Under the pieces are notes generated by a model. It had not been told where the DNA came from, did no database searches, and saw only the letters and a list, made by a program, of their open reading frames with translations. From Thermoplasmata archaeon (GTDB lineage Archaea; Thermoplasmatota; Thermoplasmata; Halarchaeoplasmatales; Halarchaeoplasmataceae), in the NCBI GenBank assembly GCA_019594025.1, contig JAFDUB010000010.1, positions 1-27,021 on the forward strand: a stretch of DNA of 27,021 bases, written 5' to 3'. The position numbers and the translations under genes are program-made. Of this stretch, positions 8,299 to 15,651 are shown piece by piece (position 1 is the stretch's first letter; each line of letters opens with the position of its first letter).

Positions 8299-8703
8299 AT
8301 GCCAACAACTACCGTATTCACACTGATAAAACAACTGCTGACCAAGAAGGCGACTAACCCGTTTCCGGTCAAGTACACGCCGGATAACATGCACGCCGCC
8401 GCTTCCTTAATAGAGAGCGGAAAATTGAGTATTAATCCTCCCATCAAGGTACCCCCTAATTACAGAGGTAAACTCACCTACGATGTTGAGGCGTGTATAG
8501 GTTGTCAGCTTTGTTTAAAGGTCTGCCCTGCGGAAGCACTGGCTTTTAAACCGGATGAAAAGAAGGTTAAGCACTACGTGTCCAGATGTACTTTCTGCGG
8601 CCAATGTGCCAATATCTGCCCGAAGGATTGTTTCGTTCTGACCGATGAATTTTTGATAGCCGGTTTGGACAAATACTCCGACGACCTGATATTGAACCCC
8701 TGA
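8299..8703 (+). CDS. mbhN: Hydrogenase ferredoxin subunit MbhN (NuoI-like)
   Basis: This 134-residue protein carries two [4Fe-4S] motifs of the 8Fe ferredoxin type: C66, C69, C72, C76 and C97, C100, C103, C107. It belongs to the NuoI/HycF family and would pass electrons from soluble reduced ferredoxin to MbhJ and the nickel site. A GAGGTGA site lies 6-7 nt upstream of the ATG. It ends the operon and its stop codon is separated from the convergent hycI stop by a single base, so no dedicated terminator fits between the two. Confidence 0.93.
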   Translation: MPTTTVFTLIKQLLTKKATNPFPVKYTPDNMHAAASLIESGKLSINPPIKVPPNYRGKLTYDVEACIGCQLCLKVCPAEALAFKPDEKKVKHYVSRCTFCGQCANICPKDCFVLTDEFLIAGLDKYSDDLILNP

Positions 8704-8704
8704 T

Positions 8705-9151
8705 TCACTCGAGGAATGGTATTTCGTTCCAACGGTCGGTTTGAAGTATATCTAGCAGTTCGTTCTTTGCCTTCTTTAGCTCCTCGGTCATACCCTCTTT
8801 TAGAGACATATCTTTAGGCTGTATCCCGATCAGCGTGACCTTACCTACTTTATCGTCCAAAAAATCCATTACCAATGATATGGGCAGTGCGTGTGTGCTC
8901 ATGGTGAATACACCCAGCCTCTCCCGAGGCACCCTTCGTATCTCTCCGGGTTCCAATTCCATATTAGCGGCATCGACGATCACCACTTCTTCATAAACAT
9001 CCACTTCTATATGAGGTATAAAATTTTCAGGCACAGTTCCACAATCCTCCACATCCCATCCTTCACGCTCGAACTCCCGCGCAATTTCCTCTCCGATAGC
9101 ATCGTCCCCCCGTATATCGTTTCCCACTCCAAGCAGAAGGTTCTTTTTCAT
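8705..9151 (-). CDS. hycI: Hydrogenase maturation endopeptidase (HycI family)
   Basis: This 148-residue protein is a peptidase of the HycI/HyaD (A31) family, which clips the C-terminal peptide of a [NiFe] hydrogenase large subunit once nickel is bound. It begins with the family pattern NLLLGVGNDIRGDDAIG; the nickel-sensing acidic residue is in GDDAIG (about D16), a second is in VDAAN (about D62), and the conserved histidine is in STHALPIS. It converges on mbhN with 1 nt between stops, and the obvious substrate is MbhL. No other maturation genes (hypA-F) are in the window, so they must be encoded elsewhere if the enzyme is active. Confidence 0.92.
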   Translation of the reverse strand: MKKNLLLGVGNDIRGDDAIGEEIAREFEREGWDVEDCGTVPENFIPHIEVDVYEEVVIVDAANMELEPGEIRRVPRERLGVFTMSTHALPISLVMDFLDDKVGKVTLIGIQPKDMSLKEGMTEELKKAKNELLDILQTDRWNEIPFLE

Positions 9152-9234
9152 GGAAGAGGAGCAGGGAAAGTGCGTATTAAACGTTTCGTGGAAGAGAAAA
9201 ATATTTGATACCCTTTCTCATAAGGTGCATAGAC
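9152..9234. promoter_or_regulatory. Divergent promoter region between hycI and an unknown gene
   Basis: An 83-nt gap separates two divergent starts. For the rightward gene, AAATATTTGA at 9199-9208 lies about 30 nt upstream of ATG 9235, and AAGGTG at 9222-9227 could act as ribosome binding site. For the leftward hycI gene a weaker TTTAATACG-type block (minus strand, near 9177-9185) sits about 28 nt upstream of its ATG. Confidence 0.35.
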
Positions 9235-10149
9235 ATGGATAAAGTCAGAGAACGTTGTGAGAGGATATTGGAATTTGCCCCCGAAGGTGAGTACGACGAT
9301 TACGCCGCCAAGCAGCTGCGGAAGAAATTATACTCATGGAAGGAGAATAACCAAGATCGACTCACAACCCTTGAATATTTTATAAATGGTAAGGAGTACA
9401 CCTCTTTACTCGATGCCCTGTATAGGGAAGAGTCCCTCTCCAAGATCAAGATCAAATTTCTAAAACCGGTACTCGACGGCAAATGGAATTTTTCTAAGCC
9501 TACCCGTGAGATCATGGAAAAGGGTGGTCGGGGTATAGCACGCACCTTCGATTTTGATCCGGACTCCCTTAATCGATGGGCGAGTGCGAATAAAGTAAAG
9601 GATGAGAGGGTGATGCTGAGGGCTTACATTTCGGATTTTTTCTTTCCCATATCTATACAAACCAAATCCCAGTATCATCATGCTCAGGAAGTTCCAAGAC
9701 AGTACGATCCCTGTTTAAAAAAAATAGGGGGTATCTGGAGTCACGTCAGGACAGGTGTTCTTCCATTCGAGATACGGGTGTGCGCTTACACGCCCAGGGA
9801 TAGATACACCTATGTTATAGATACGTTGAGTGATACTCAGAAACCTCATTATCTACATATGATCCCGTACCACTACCGGGTCAATCGTAAGCCCATAGAG
9901 TACATGATGTTCGACACTCTGATCTCCCACATAGAACTCCCACCACTTGTAAAAAAGATGTTTGAGTTTATCTTCGAGTGTGGAGAGGTTACCGTGGCCG
10001 ACATAGCTCATAAATTTAACGTGGGTAACCAGGTGGCTGAGAATAACTTGAACGCACTTCGATCCAAGGAATTACTTAAAGTAAGAAAGGAAATGTACTA
10101 CGACGTTTCCATGCGCGAGTTAAAGAAGCGTTCGGACAAGCTGTGCTAG
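9235..10149 (+). CDS. Unknown protein with C-terminal winged helix
   Basis: I do not recognise this 304-residue protein. The N-terminal 60 residues are charged and helical, with many arginines and lysines. The middle (about 130-230) is a mixed region rich in histidine and tyrosine, including SQYHHAQEVPRQYD and PHYLHMIPYHYRVNR. The last 70 residues look like a winged helix-turn-helix: a helix (PPLVKKMFEFIFE), then EVTVADIAHKFN, then a recognition-like helix NQVAENNLNALRSK and a wing. It has no membrane segments or cysteine motif. I chose ATG 9235, close behind AAGGTG and about 30 nt after a TATA-like block; an in-frame TTG exists at 9205. It ends 7 nt from the convergent mbf1 stop. A DNA-binding role is inference from the winged helix only. 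Confidence 0.75.
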   Translation: MDKVRERCERILEFAPEGEYDDYAAKQLRKKLYSWKENNQDRLTTLEYFINGKEYTSLLDALYREESLSKIKIKFLKPVLDGKWNFSKPTREIMEKGGRGIARTFDFDPDSLNRWASANKVKDERVMLRAYISDFFFPISIQTKSQYHHAQEVPRQYDPCLKKIGGIWSHVRTGVLPFEIRVCAYTPRDRYTYVIDTLSDTQKPHYLHMIPYHYRVNRKPIEYMMFDTLISHIELPPLVKKMFEFIFECGEVTVADIAHKFNVGNQVAENNLNALRSKELLKVRKEMYYDVSMRELKKRSDKLC

Positions 10150-10156
10150 CTGTGGA

Positions 10157-10639
10157 TCATTTTGCCTCTTTTATTAGATCTCCTAAAGTGAGCGCTTTTC
10201 CGCTTTTAGATGTACTGGTCGTTATTTCTTGGTACTCCTCCATAAGTTCTATGTTAAGAGCACTTTCAAGTTTTTTGATTAGCTCATCGCTGGGACGCAG
10301 GTCTCCCTTTTCCAGCTTTGCGATTACGGATTTTTTCTCGTTTACATCCTTAGCCAAATCCTCTTGTGTCTGTGATAGATTGATACGGCCTTCTTGAATT
10401 CTATCACTGTAGTCCAAAGCTAGTACCTTTTCACCACTATCCATATGCCGGGTGTTACTGTAGGCCTCTTTTTTTTTCTCTAAACGCTTTAACAGTTCGT
10501 CCCGGGTAGTTTTACTACTTCCCGAATCAAAAACCTCTTTTCCATGCCTCGAACAGTCTTTACAAACTTGAAGGGTGGACCCCTCTATAGATACAGTGCT
10601 TGGCTTTCCAATTTTCTTTCCGCAAAGTTCACAGTTCAT
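10157..10639 (-). CDS. mbf1: Multiprotein bridging factor MBF1
   Basis: This 160-residue protein has the archaeal MBF1 layout. An N-terminal zinc ribbon uses C3, C6, C26 and C29 (MNCELCG, then QVCKDCS). A basic linker with KRLEKKKEAY follows, and then a Cro/C1-type helix-turn-helix from about residue 75 to 135 with LSQTQEDLAKDVNEKKSVIAK-like spacing and the terminal block LTLGDLIKEAK. MBF1 bridges TBP and other transcription or translation factors; in archaea it associates with ribosomes in some species. The ATG at 10637-10639 has a G-rich stretch (GGGGGAT) upstream on the minus strand and TATA-like blocks at 10663-10672 and 10683-10692. Confidence 0.93.
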   Translation of the reverse strand: MNCELCGKKIGKPSTVSIEGSTLQVCKDCSRHGKEVFDSGSSKTTRDELLKRLEKKKEAYSNTRHMDSGEKVLALDYSDRIQEGRINLSQTQEDLAKDVNEKKSVIAKLEKGDLRPSDELIKKLESALNIELMEEYQEITTSTSKSGKALTLGDLIKEAK

Positions 10640-10812
10640 ATTAAAATCCCCCAGTCATGTGTATGTATAAGGTATTACAAAGGATATAAAGGTTATCTCT
10701 AGATTTTAAATAATTTCCTTTAATTGCACAATATCTTTAAGAAAACTTTTATATCCCTGTTTTCATTACCTCTTAGATTAAAAGCACTCTTAAAAATATA
10801 AAATGTGATATC
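10640..10812. promoter_or_regulatory. Divergent promoter region, mbf1 and unknown acidic protein gene
   Basis: This 173-nt A/T-rich gap lies between two divergent starts. On the minus strand CTTTATATCC (10683-10692) and CTTATACATA (10663-10672) are candidate TATA boxes for mbf1. On the plus strand CTTTTATATCC near 10747-10756 would start transcription near 10778, and GTGAT at 10805-10809 could serve as ribosome binding site for the gene at 10813. A second A/T block, TTAAAAATATAAA, lies too close to that ATG to serve as its TATA box. Confidence 0.4.
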
Positions 10813-11439
10813 ATGGCTTCAAAAAAGAAGGACAAGAAGGAGGCTGCTGATTGGTTCGACGAACTCGATGAGGAGTTGGAGAAGAAAACCGAAGAGACCT
10901 TTCGGGACCTCGGTGAAAGAGATTCAAAACTCGCGGAGATCAATCAACAGTTCATAAAGGATTTTTGGAGGATTTGGATTCGCTTCGAGAAGATAAACGT
11001 ACACTTCAGTATGAAGCCGGAATACAGTTCATTCGCCAAGATTAAAGAGTTCCCAGAACACTGGGAATTTAAAGAGAATTTTGACTTCACCGGTGTTCGA
11101 ACCATCCGGTTGATGGACAAGACCCAAGATGAAAACCGGGCGGGAGATACCCTCCTTATAGATTATTACACCGAAGAAGACAATTTTAAGGTTGGTATGT
11201 TCTTTGAATTCTGTGAAGGAGAAACCTACTATAAGTACAGCGGATGGAAAAGAATATACGCCCGTTACTTACTGTGGGAAGCGGAGTTTTCTCTTGGGGA
11301 TAAAGACCTAGATGATTTCCACGATACTCTAAAGGAAGTAGTTAAATCGTGGTATGAGTCACATTTGAAGAGGAATCGTAGTATCATTCTAGACCATATC
11401 AAAGATAACTACGATAAGATCGAGGAGTACCCCGATTAA
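10813..11439 (+). CDS. Unknown acidic soluble protein
   Basis: I do not recognise this 208-residue protein. It begins with a lysine-rich leader (SKKKDKKEA), then an acidic helical segment (DELDEELEKKTEETFRDLGE) that may form a coiled coil, then a region rich in aromatic residues from about 55 to 180 (FWRIWIRFEK, EHWEFKENFDF, GETYYKYSGWKRIYARYLLW). No membrane helix, zinc site or nucleotide-binding motif is visible. It has its own promoter-like region and is followed after about 110 nt by the RPA operon in the same direction, so a link to DNA metabolism is possible but unsupported by domain evidence. The ATG at 10813 is preceded by GTGAT. Confidence 0.75.
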   Translation: MASKKKDKKEAADWFDELDEELEKKTEETFRDLGERDSKLAEINQQFIKDFWRIWIRFEKINVHFSMKPEYSSFAKIKEFPEHWEFKENFDFTGVRTIRLMDKTQDENRAGDTLLIDYYTEEDNFKVGMFFEFCEGETYYKYSGWKRIYARYLLWEAEFSLGDKDLDDFHDTLKEVVKSWYESHLKRNRSIILDHIKDNYDKIEEYPD

Positions 11440-11494
11440 GTCAAAAAGAAAAACCTTTCCACTTTTACCATTTTTTCTACCCCCCTTGAAAACC

Positions 11495-11506
11495 GTTAAA
11501 TATGAT
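11495..11506 (+). promoter_or_regulatory. Candidate TATA box for the RPA operon
   Basis: The block GTTAAATATG lies about 50 nt upstream of the rpa start codon and would place transcription start near 11528, leaving a short leader that contains GTGAT at 11542-11546 before the ATG at 11550. The gap after the upstream gene also contains plus-strand T-runs (about 11465-11480) that could end its transcript. Confidence 0.4.
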
Positions 11507-11549
11507 GCTACTTTAGTTGGTAAACACATTCGAAAAAAAGCGTGATAGT

Positions 11550-12857
11550 ATGAAAAACGAAGAAATCGCGCCCCATATAGAAGATATAACCCGGGCGCTA
11601 AAAGGAAAAGCAAGCAAAGAAGAAGTCGAACAAGAACTCGAAAAATGGCTCGAGAAATACGGATTGTCCCTCACCGAGGTCAAAAGGTCCGTGGTGAAGA
11701 AGTTAGGTGGAGATCCTCAGGACCTCTTCGCTCGTACCGAGAAAAAGGTTAACGAGATAACGGGAACCGAGAAAAATCTTGAGCTCAAGGCGAGGATTGT
11801 ATCGATAAACGAAAAGAAAATCGAGGTCGAAGGTGAGCCGAAAACGATACATTATGGTATCTTCGGTGATGACACTGGAACCATACCTTTCACACTGTGG
11901 GAACCTCTAACCGAGCCCCTTGAGAAGGGTGACACGGTTCATGTGATAAATGCATACGCTACCACATGGAATGATAAACCGCAGGTAAACATCGGTTCAC
12001 GTGGAAGGATGAAGATGCTCGAGGGTGATGAAGTACCCGAGTTCAAAAGAACTCCTCAAAGATGTGATATGCGGGATGTTCGTGAGGGCATGAGTAACCT
12101 GATCATTACTGGTAGAATTCTCGACTTGGAGAAGAAAATCGTTCAAACTGAGAACGGTGAAAAGGAACTTTACTCAGGTATCATGGCTGATGAAACGGGT
12201 AAGGTACAGTTCAGTGCGTGGCACGACTTTGGTTTAAAAGAAGATATGGTTATAGAGGTGAACGGAGGTTATGTTCGTTCGTGGCGAGGTATCCCTCAGC
12301 TGAGTTTTGATGAGAACGCCACTGTTGATAAACTAGAAGATGACACACTACCGCCTAAAGATGAACTAGAAGAATCAGGTATAATGACAATATCGCAGCT
12401 TGCCCGCAGAGGCGGTGCGGTAGATGCAATTGTAGACGCCGTTATGATCGATATCAAAAGCGGTAGCGGGCTAATATTCAGATGCCCCGAGTGCAACCGT
12501 GTGGTTCAAAAGAGTGCATGCAGAATTCATGGTAAGGTGGATGGTGAACCGGACCTTCGTGTCAAAGGAATACTGGACGACGGTACAGGTGCGTTGACGG
12601 TTATTATCACCCGTGAACAGACCGAGAAAATACTCGGATACGGTTTGGACGAAGCAATGCAGCTTGCCAGGGACCGCATGGACCATGGTGTTATAAAGGA
12701 TGAGTTAGAAGATCATCTGATAGCTCAACCATTACGGTTGAAGGGTAACGTCACGTGTGACGATTACGGTCTTATGCTGATCGCCCGCGAGGTCAAGGAG
12801 AAGAAGATAAACATGGAAGAAGAGGCTCGTAGGCTTCTTGATGAGGTGAGAGTATGA
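11550..12857 (+). CDS. rpa: Replication protein A, single-stranded DNA binding (three OB folds, zinc finger)
   Basis: This 435-residue protein is the archaeal single-strand DNA-binding protein. After a helical N-terminal domain (residues 1-70) come an OB fold at about 75-155 (with GIFGDDTGTIPFTLWE), a second at about 178-258 (MADETGKVQFSAWHD), and a third at about 287-420 (GILDDGTGALTVII). The third holds an inserted zinc site: C312, C315, C324 and H327. The repeated D-x-TG-x-hydrophobic strand is the RPA hallmark. The ATG at 11550 is preceded by GTGAT; an upstream in-frame start at 11517 would add 11 residues and lacks a site. It overlaps the next gene by 4 nt, the usual rpa-rpap coupling of euryarchaea. 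It coats ssDNA during replication and repair. Confidence 0.93.
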   Translation: MKNEEIAPHIEDITRALKGKASKEEVEQELEKWLEKYGLSLTEVKRSVVKKLGGDPQDLFARTEKKVNEITGTEKNLELKARIVSINEKKIEVEGEPKTIHYGIFGDDTGTIPFTLWEPLTEPLEKGDTVHVINAYATTWNDKPQVNIGSRGRMKMLEGDEVPEFKRTPQRCDMRDVREGMSNLIITGRILDLEKKIVQTENGEKELYSGIMADETGKVQFSAWHDFGLKEDMVIEVNGGYVRSWRGIPQLSFDENATVDKLEDDTLPPKDELEESGIMTISQLARRGGAVDAIVDAVMIDIKSGSGLIFRCPECNRVVQKSACRIHGKVDGEPDLRVKGILDDGTGALTVIITREQTEKILGYGLDEAMQLARDRMDHGVIKDELEDHLIAQPLRLKGNVTCDDYGLMLIAREVKEKKINMEEEARRLLDEVRV

Positions 12858-13738
12858 GCATGATACAGCGCGAAGTCGCCTGGAGATTGTTCGCAGAGGA
12901 GTTCAACCAGTCCACGTTGGAGATTAGCGGCAGCGAGTCCGAGAGGACTCCTTCCTACGTGGTGACCCCTTTGGGCGCCATGGTCAACAGGGTGTACATG
13001 GTAGGAGTACTCACTGAAACGGAGAATCTTGGGACTCCAGAGGACCCTATGTGGAGGGCTCGAGTTTCTGATCCTACAGGAACCTACTTCGTCTCCGCCG
13101 GGCAGTACCAGCCCGGCGCGGCCACTACCATCTCTTCACTAGAACCACCATCTTATGTGGCGGTAGTCGGTAAATCCAGCGTATACAGACCAGACGATGA
13201 AACCGTGTTAACTTCCCTGAGATGCGAGTGCATCAAAGAGGTTTCTGAGGAGTTACGAGATTACTGGATACTTGAGGCCGCCCAATCGTTGAAGACCCGA
13301 CTTGAAGCCGTGGAAGAGGCTCTGAGAATGGAGGAAGCCTCGGTCGAGGAACTGGTTAAACTCGGCTATGAGCCGGATTTGGCTGAAGGGATCAAAAAAG
13401 CTGTGGATTATTATTCATCCATAGCGTTGGATAAATATTGGTCTATGCTTGAAGACTCTCTTATGTACGTTCTTCCGGAGTACGAAAGAACTCCTGTAGA
13501 AAAGCCGGCTGAGGTTAAGGTGGAAGAGGAAGAAAACGACTTGGAGGAACTGGTCTTAGAGGTTATAAAAGAGATGGAAGATGACCACGGCAACGGCGTG
13601 GATTACGGTGAGCTGATGAACGAGGCAATGGAGAGAAAAAACATCTCCGAATCGGAATTTGAGGAAGCGGTTAAAAATCTTAGATCCACGGGGCAGCTAT
13701 ACGAACCTGATCTCGGTTCTTTAAAGAGGATCTACTGA
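12854..13738 (+). CDS. rpap: RPA-associated protein (COG3390, RPA32-like)
   Basis: This 294-residue protein matches the RPA-associated family that is co-transcribed with RPA in euryarchaea. Its N-terminal half has an OB fold: residues about 30-115 include MVNRVYMVGVLTETENLG, then WRARVSDPTGTYFVSAGQ. A helical linker follows, then an acidic low-complexity stretch (VEEEENDLEELVLEVIKEME), and the C-terminus (about 250-294) looks like the winged helix found at the end of RPA32 proteins. It starts in an ATGA overlap with rpa, so translation is probably coupled. It overlaps the convergent gene at 13732 by 7 nt. Expected role: partner subunit of RPA in ssDNA binding. Confidence 0.88.
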   Translation: MSMIQREVAWRLFAEEFNQSTLEISGSESERTPSYVVTPLGAMVNRVYMVGVLTETENLGTPEDPMWRARVSDPTGTYFVSAGQYQPGAATTISSLEPPSYVAVVGKSSVYRPDDETVLTSLRCECIKEVSEELRDYWILEAAQSLKTRLEAVEEALRMEEASVEELVKLGYEPDLAEGIKKAVDYYSSIALDKYWSMLEDSLMYVLPEYERTPVEKPAEVKVEEEENDLEELVLEVIKEMEDDHGNGVDYGELMNEAMERKNISESEFEEAVKNLRSTGQLYEPDLGSLKRIY

Positions 13739-14481
13739 TTTTCCCCCTCTCTCTGTTTTTTTATTGCCTCGCCCAGTTTGAGTTTACCCTCTACCACCTT
13801 ACGTGCTAATTTTTTAGATATCGTTATCTCGCCATTACTCTGCAGTCTACTCCTTCTCTGCATCTCTTTCTGCTCCCCCTCCGTTGCCTTAACCTGGTGC
13901 GGACCACATGCCATATCACCTTCGGAAAGGGCGATTTTCCTCGCAGCCTCTAAATCCGGTGATTCCCCATGTTTTGTGGTGTATTCTTCATTTACTATTT
14001 CTATTCTCAATGCCATACCACTCAACGAATTCAAAGTGCGATTCCTATTTGTTTTATCACCATGTCCGATTCTCACGATCATCCGGTGAAAGTCGTATCC
14101 GTCTACGTATCTTTGTACCAGGGCTCTAACGGCTTCTGGTGATTCGGCATAAGCGGTTTCGAGCAATTTCCCGTCGCCGATCAATGCAACTCCCGGCCTG
14201 AAGCCAGGATCTATACCTACCACTAATCTTTGATATGTTGATTTGCCTGATAGAGCGTTCAGTGCTATGCGTATCCCCATTCGAACGTCCTTATCAACAC
14301 CGATCACATTATCGTATTCAACGATCGGTTTTTCATGCACCGATGTTAAAACTACGCCTACGTTATCCGGTATCGTATCCTGGGGAGATAAGCTCACAAA
14401 GGGTATATTCCTCTGCTTCAGCTCCTTCACTATATCGTAGTAGAATTCGAAGTTATCCGTAGCAACAGCGAGTATCTTCAC
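13732..14481 (-). CDS. Predicted RuvC/RNase H-fold nuclease-like protein
   Basis: This 249-residue protein has two parts. Residues 1-80 form a small alpha/beta domain resembling a Rossmann-like or receiver-like fold. From about 86 an RNase H-like domain of the RuvC/YqgF type begins: VVGIDPGFRPGVALI carries the first catalytic aspartate (D91), EIVNEEYTT carries the acidic residue expected on strand 4, and SPDLEAARKIAL gives the last acidic position on the helix, as in RuvC. The C-terminal 60 residues are basic (RRSRLQSNGEITISKKLARK) and could bind nucleic acid. The start is GTG at 14481, supported by a TATA block about 27 nt upstream. It converges on the RPA pair. A structure-specific nuclease is likely but not proven; I do not know an experimental homologue. 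Confidence 0.7.
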   Translation of the reverse strand: MKILAVATDNFEFYYDIVKELKQRNIPFVSLSPQDTIPDNVGVVLTSVHEKPIVEYDNVIGVDKDVRMGIRIALNALSGKSTYQRLVVGIDPGFRPGVALIGDGKLLETAYAESPEAVRALVQRYVDGYDFHRMIVRIGHGDKTNRNRTLNSLSGMALRIEIVNEEYTTKHGESPDLEAARKIALSEGDMACGPHQVKATEGEQKEMQRRSRLQSNGEITISKKLARKVVEGKLKLGEAIKKQREGENQ

Positions 14482-14502
14482 AATAAGGGCTAAGGGTTGA
14501 AG

Positions 14503-14516
14503 GGATATATCTTTTT
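14503..14516 (-). promoter_or_regulatory. TATA box of the RuvC-like gene
   Basis: On the minus strand AAAAGATATATCC is centred about 27 nt upstream of the GTG at 14481. The spacing predicts a leaderless transcript beginning at or next to the GTG and supports that start choice. Confidence 0.55.
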
Positions 14517-14528
14517 TGAAAAAAAAAG
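14512..14528. terminator. T-runs between the RuvC-like gene and the malic enzyme remnant
   Basis: Both strands carry pyrimidine runs here: six T on the plus strand at about 14512-14517 and nine T on the minus strand (A-run at 14519-14527). The minus-strand run directly follows the stop codon of the malic-enzyme remnant and fits an archaeal oligo-T terminator for it. It lies next to the TATA box of the RuvC-like gene. Confidence 0.4.
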
Positions 14529-14531
14529 GTT

Positions 14532-14792
14532 TTACTCCACTTCGTGAGCAGTCTTGATCAATCCGGTGTCCATAAGAGTTTTTGTGTGATTCCTGCTTCG
14601 GAGGATAATTTTACCTGCTTTCTTTCTAAGCTCCTCTTCGCTGAGTTCCACTCTTGCGATATCCTCTTCGATGGCTTTCAAGCCCACCTTGATGCCGCTA
14701 GCAACCTTTAGAGAACGGATAGCCGTCCAGGTATCGACCAACTTCTCATACAATCTTATTATATTACATGAGAAGTCCCTCAAAACCGTCAA
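14532..14792 (-). pseudogene. Truncated C-terminal remnant of a malic enzyme
   Basis: The last 50 or so residues of this 86-codon frame align without gaps to the C-terminus of the intact malic enzyme at 20479-21861. By my hand count 27 of 50 positions are identical, including shared blocks ELR, IIL, SR and LMD-G. Upstream of that (roughly codons 1-35, beyond about 14690) the similarity disappears and the NAD-binding and catalytic parts of malic enzyme are absent in all frames. I read it as the 3' remnant of a second malic enzyme, not a recent copy of the intact one because the two are only about half identical. It lies at the left edge of the lactate island and has the same orientation as the intact gene at the right edge. 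It could still be expressed as a small protein; an independent small gene sharing this module is the alternative. Confidence 0.65.
14741..14776. repeat. Perfect 9-bp inverted repeat with 18-bp spacer
   Basis: ACTTCTCAT at 14741-14749 is the exact reverse complement of ATGAGAAGT at 14768-14776, with an A/T-rich 18-nt spacer. It sits inside the non-homologous head of the malic enzyme remnant and upstream of the etfB promoter, near the left island border. It could be an operator, a hairpin or a scar of the insertion; nothing in the sequence decides between these. Confidence 0.55.
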
Positions 14793-14816
14793 GTTGCCAT
14801 CTGCCCACTTATCGCA

Positions 14817-14830
14817 ATATTTTTATATGA
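14817..14830 (+). promoter_or_regulatory. TATA box of etfB
   Basis: The block TTTTTATATGA is centred about 25 nt upstream of the etfB ATG at 14850, and there is no GGAGG-like site in between. This predicts a leaderless transcript starting at the ATG and shows that the island has archaeal expression signals. Confidence 0.6.
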
Positions 14831-14849
14831 TTGGTAATTTTTCAAGTCC

Positions 14850-15650
14850 ATGGAGAATTTGAATATAATCGTTCCCATGAAGGAAGTACCAGATATTGAA
14901 AAAGTACATTTTGACAGAGAAAAAGGTCGTATCGATAGAAGCTCAGCTACAGCAGAACCTAATCCCTTTGATTTAAATGCCTTAGAAGAAGCGGTTAAAC
15001 TAAAAGAGGAGATCGGTGGGACCGTAACTGTAATCTCTATGGGGCCTCCTCAAGCTGAAGATACACTAAAAGATGCTGTAGCAAGAGGAGCGGATCACGC
15101 TATACTTTTGACAGATAAAGGTTTTGCGGGTGCGGATACTTGGGCGACATCTTATGCTTTGGCAACAGCAATTAAAAAAATAGATAACTATGATTTGATT
15201 GTTTGCGGAGAAAAAACAGTTGACGGAGATACAGGTCAAGTCGGACCAGAGACGGCGGGGATCCTCAATATTCCTCATATCGCTTATGTCAACGGGGTAA
15301 TCAAAAGAAATAAAAAAAGAATAATTGTCCAAACAGAGCTATGGGGAAGAACATACAAGAAGGAATTAAAGTTACCTGGATTGATAACAGTAACAAAGGA
15401 TGTCAATGAACCTAGGTTACCTTCCTTAAATGACAAGTTAAAAGCTAGAAATGCAGAGGTAGTAAAATGGGGGGCTAACGATTTAGCAGAATTTGGTGAT
15501 AAAAAACATTTTGGAGGTAGAGGATCGCCAACGGCAGTTGTAAAAATAGAAGTTCCGAAAGAGAAAGGAAGAAAGAGTAAAATCTTCGAAGGGCCCGATG
15601 CAGTTAAAAACCTGGTTAAACAACTAAGATCTGATGTGGGAGGGATATAA
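14850..15650 (+). CDS. etfB: Electron transfer flavoprotein beta subunit (EtfB/FixA)
   Basis: This 266-residue protein has the EtfB pattern from the start (IVPMKEVPD, then NPFDLNALEEAVKLKE), AVARGADHAILLTD in the middle and the nucleotide-binding loop GEKTVDGDTGQVGP at about residues 120-133. In EtfB proteins of bifurcating or confurcating complexes this loop binds FAD, with D-G-D-T-x-Q-V-G-P as here, whereas simple ETFs that bind AMP show a different loop. The gene is followed by etfA after one base and probably transfers electrons between NAD(H), ferredoxin and the flavin dehydrogenase at 16698-18155. It is visibly A/T-richer than the hydrogenase and RPA genes. Confidence 0.93.
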   Translation: MENLNIIVPMKEVPDIEKVHFDREKGRIDRSSATAEPNPFDLNALEEAVKLKEEIGGTVTVISMGPPQAEDTLKDAVARGADHAILLTDKGFAGADTWATSYALATAIKKIDNYDLIVCGEKTVDGDTGQVGPETAGILNIPHIAYVNGVIKRNKKRIIVQTELWGRTYKKELKLPGLITVTKDVNEPRLPSLNDKLKARNAEVVKWGANDLAEFGDKKHFGGRGSPTAVVKIEVPKEKGRKSKIFEGPDAVKNLVKQLRSDVGGI

Positions 15651-15651
15651 G

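Noticed and set aside
13778..14462. Plus-strand open frames opposite the RuvC-like gene
   Set aside because: They are antisense shadows without coherent domains; the minus-strand gene has clear motifs and a promoter.
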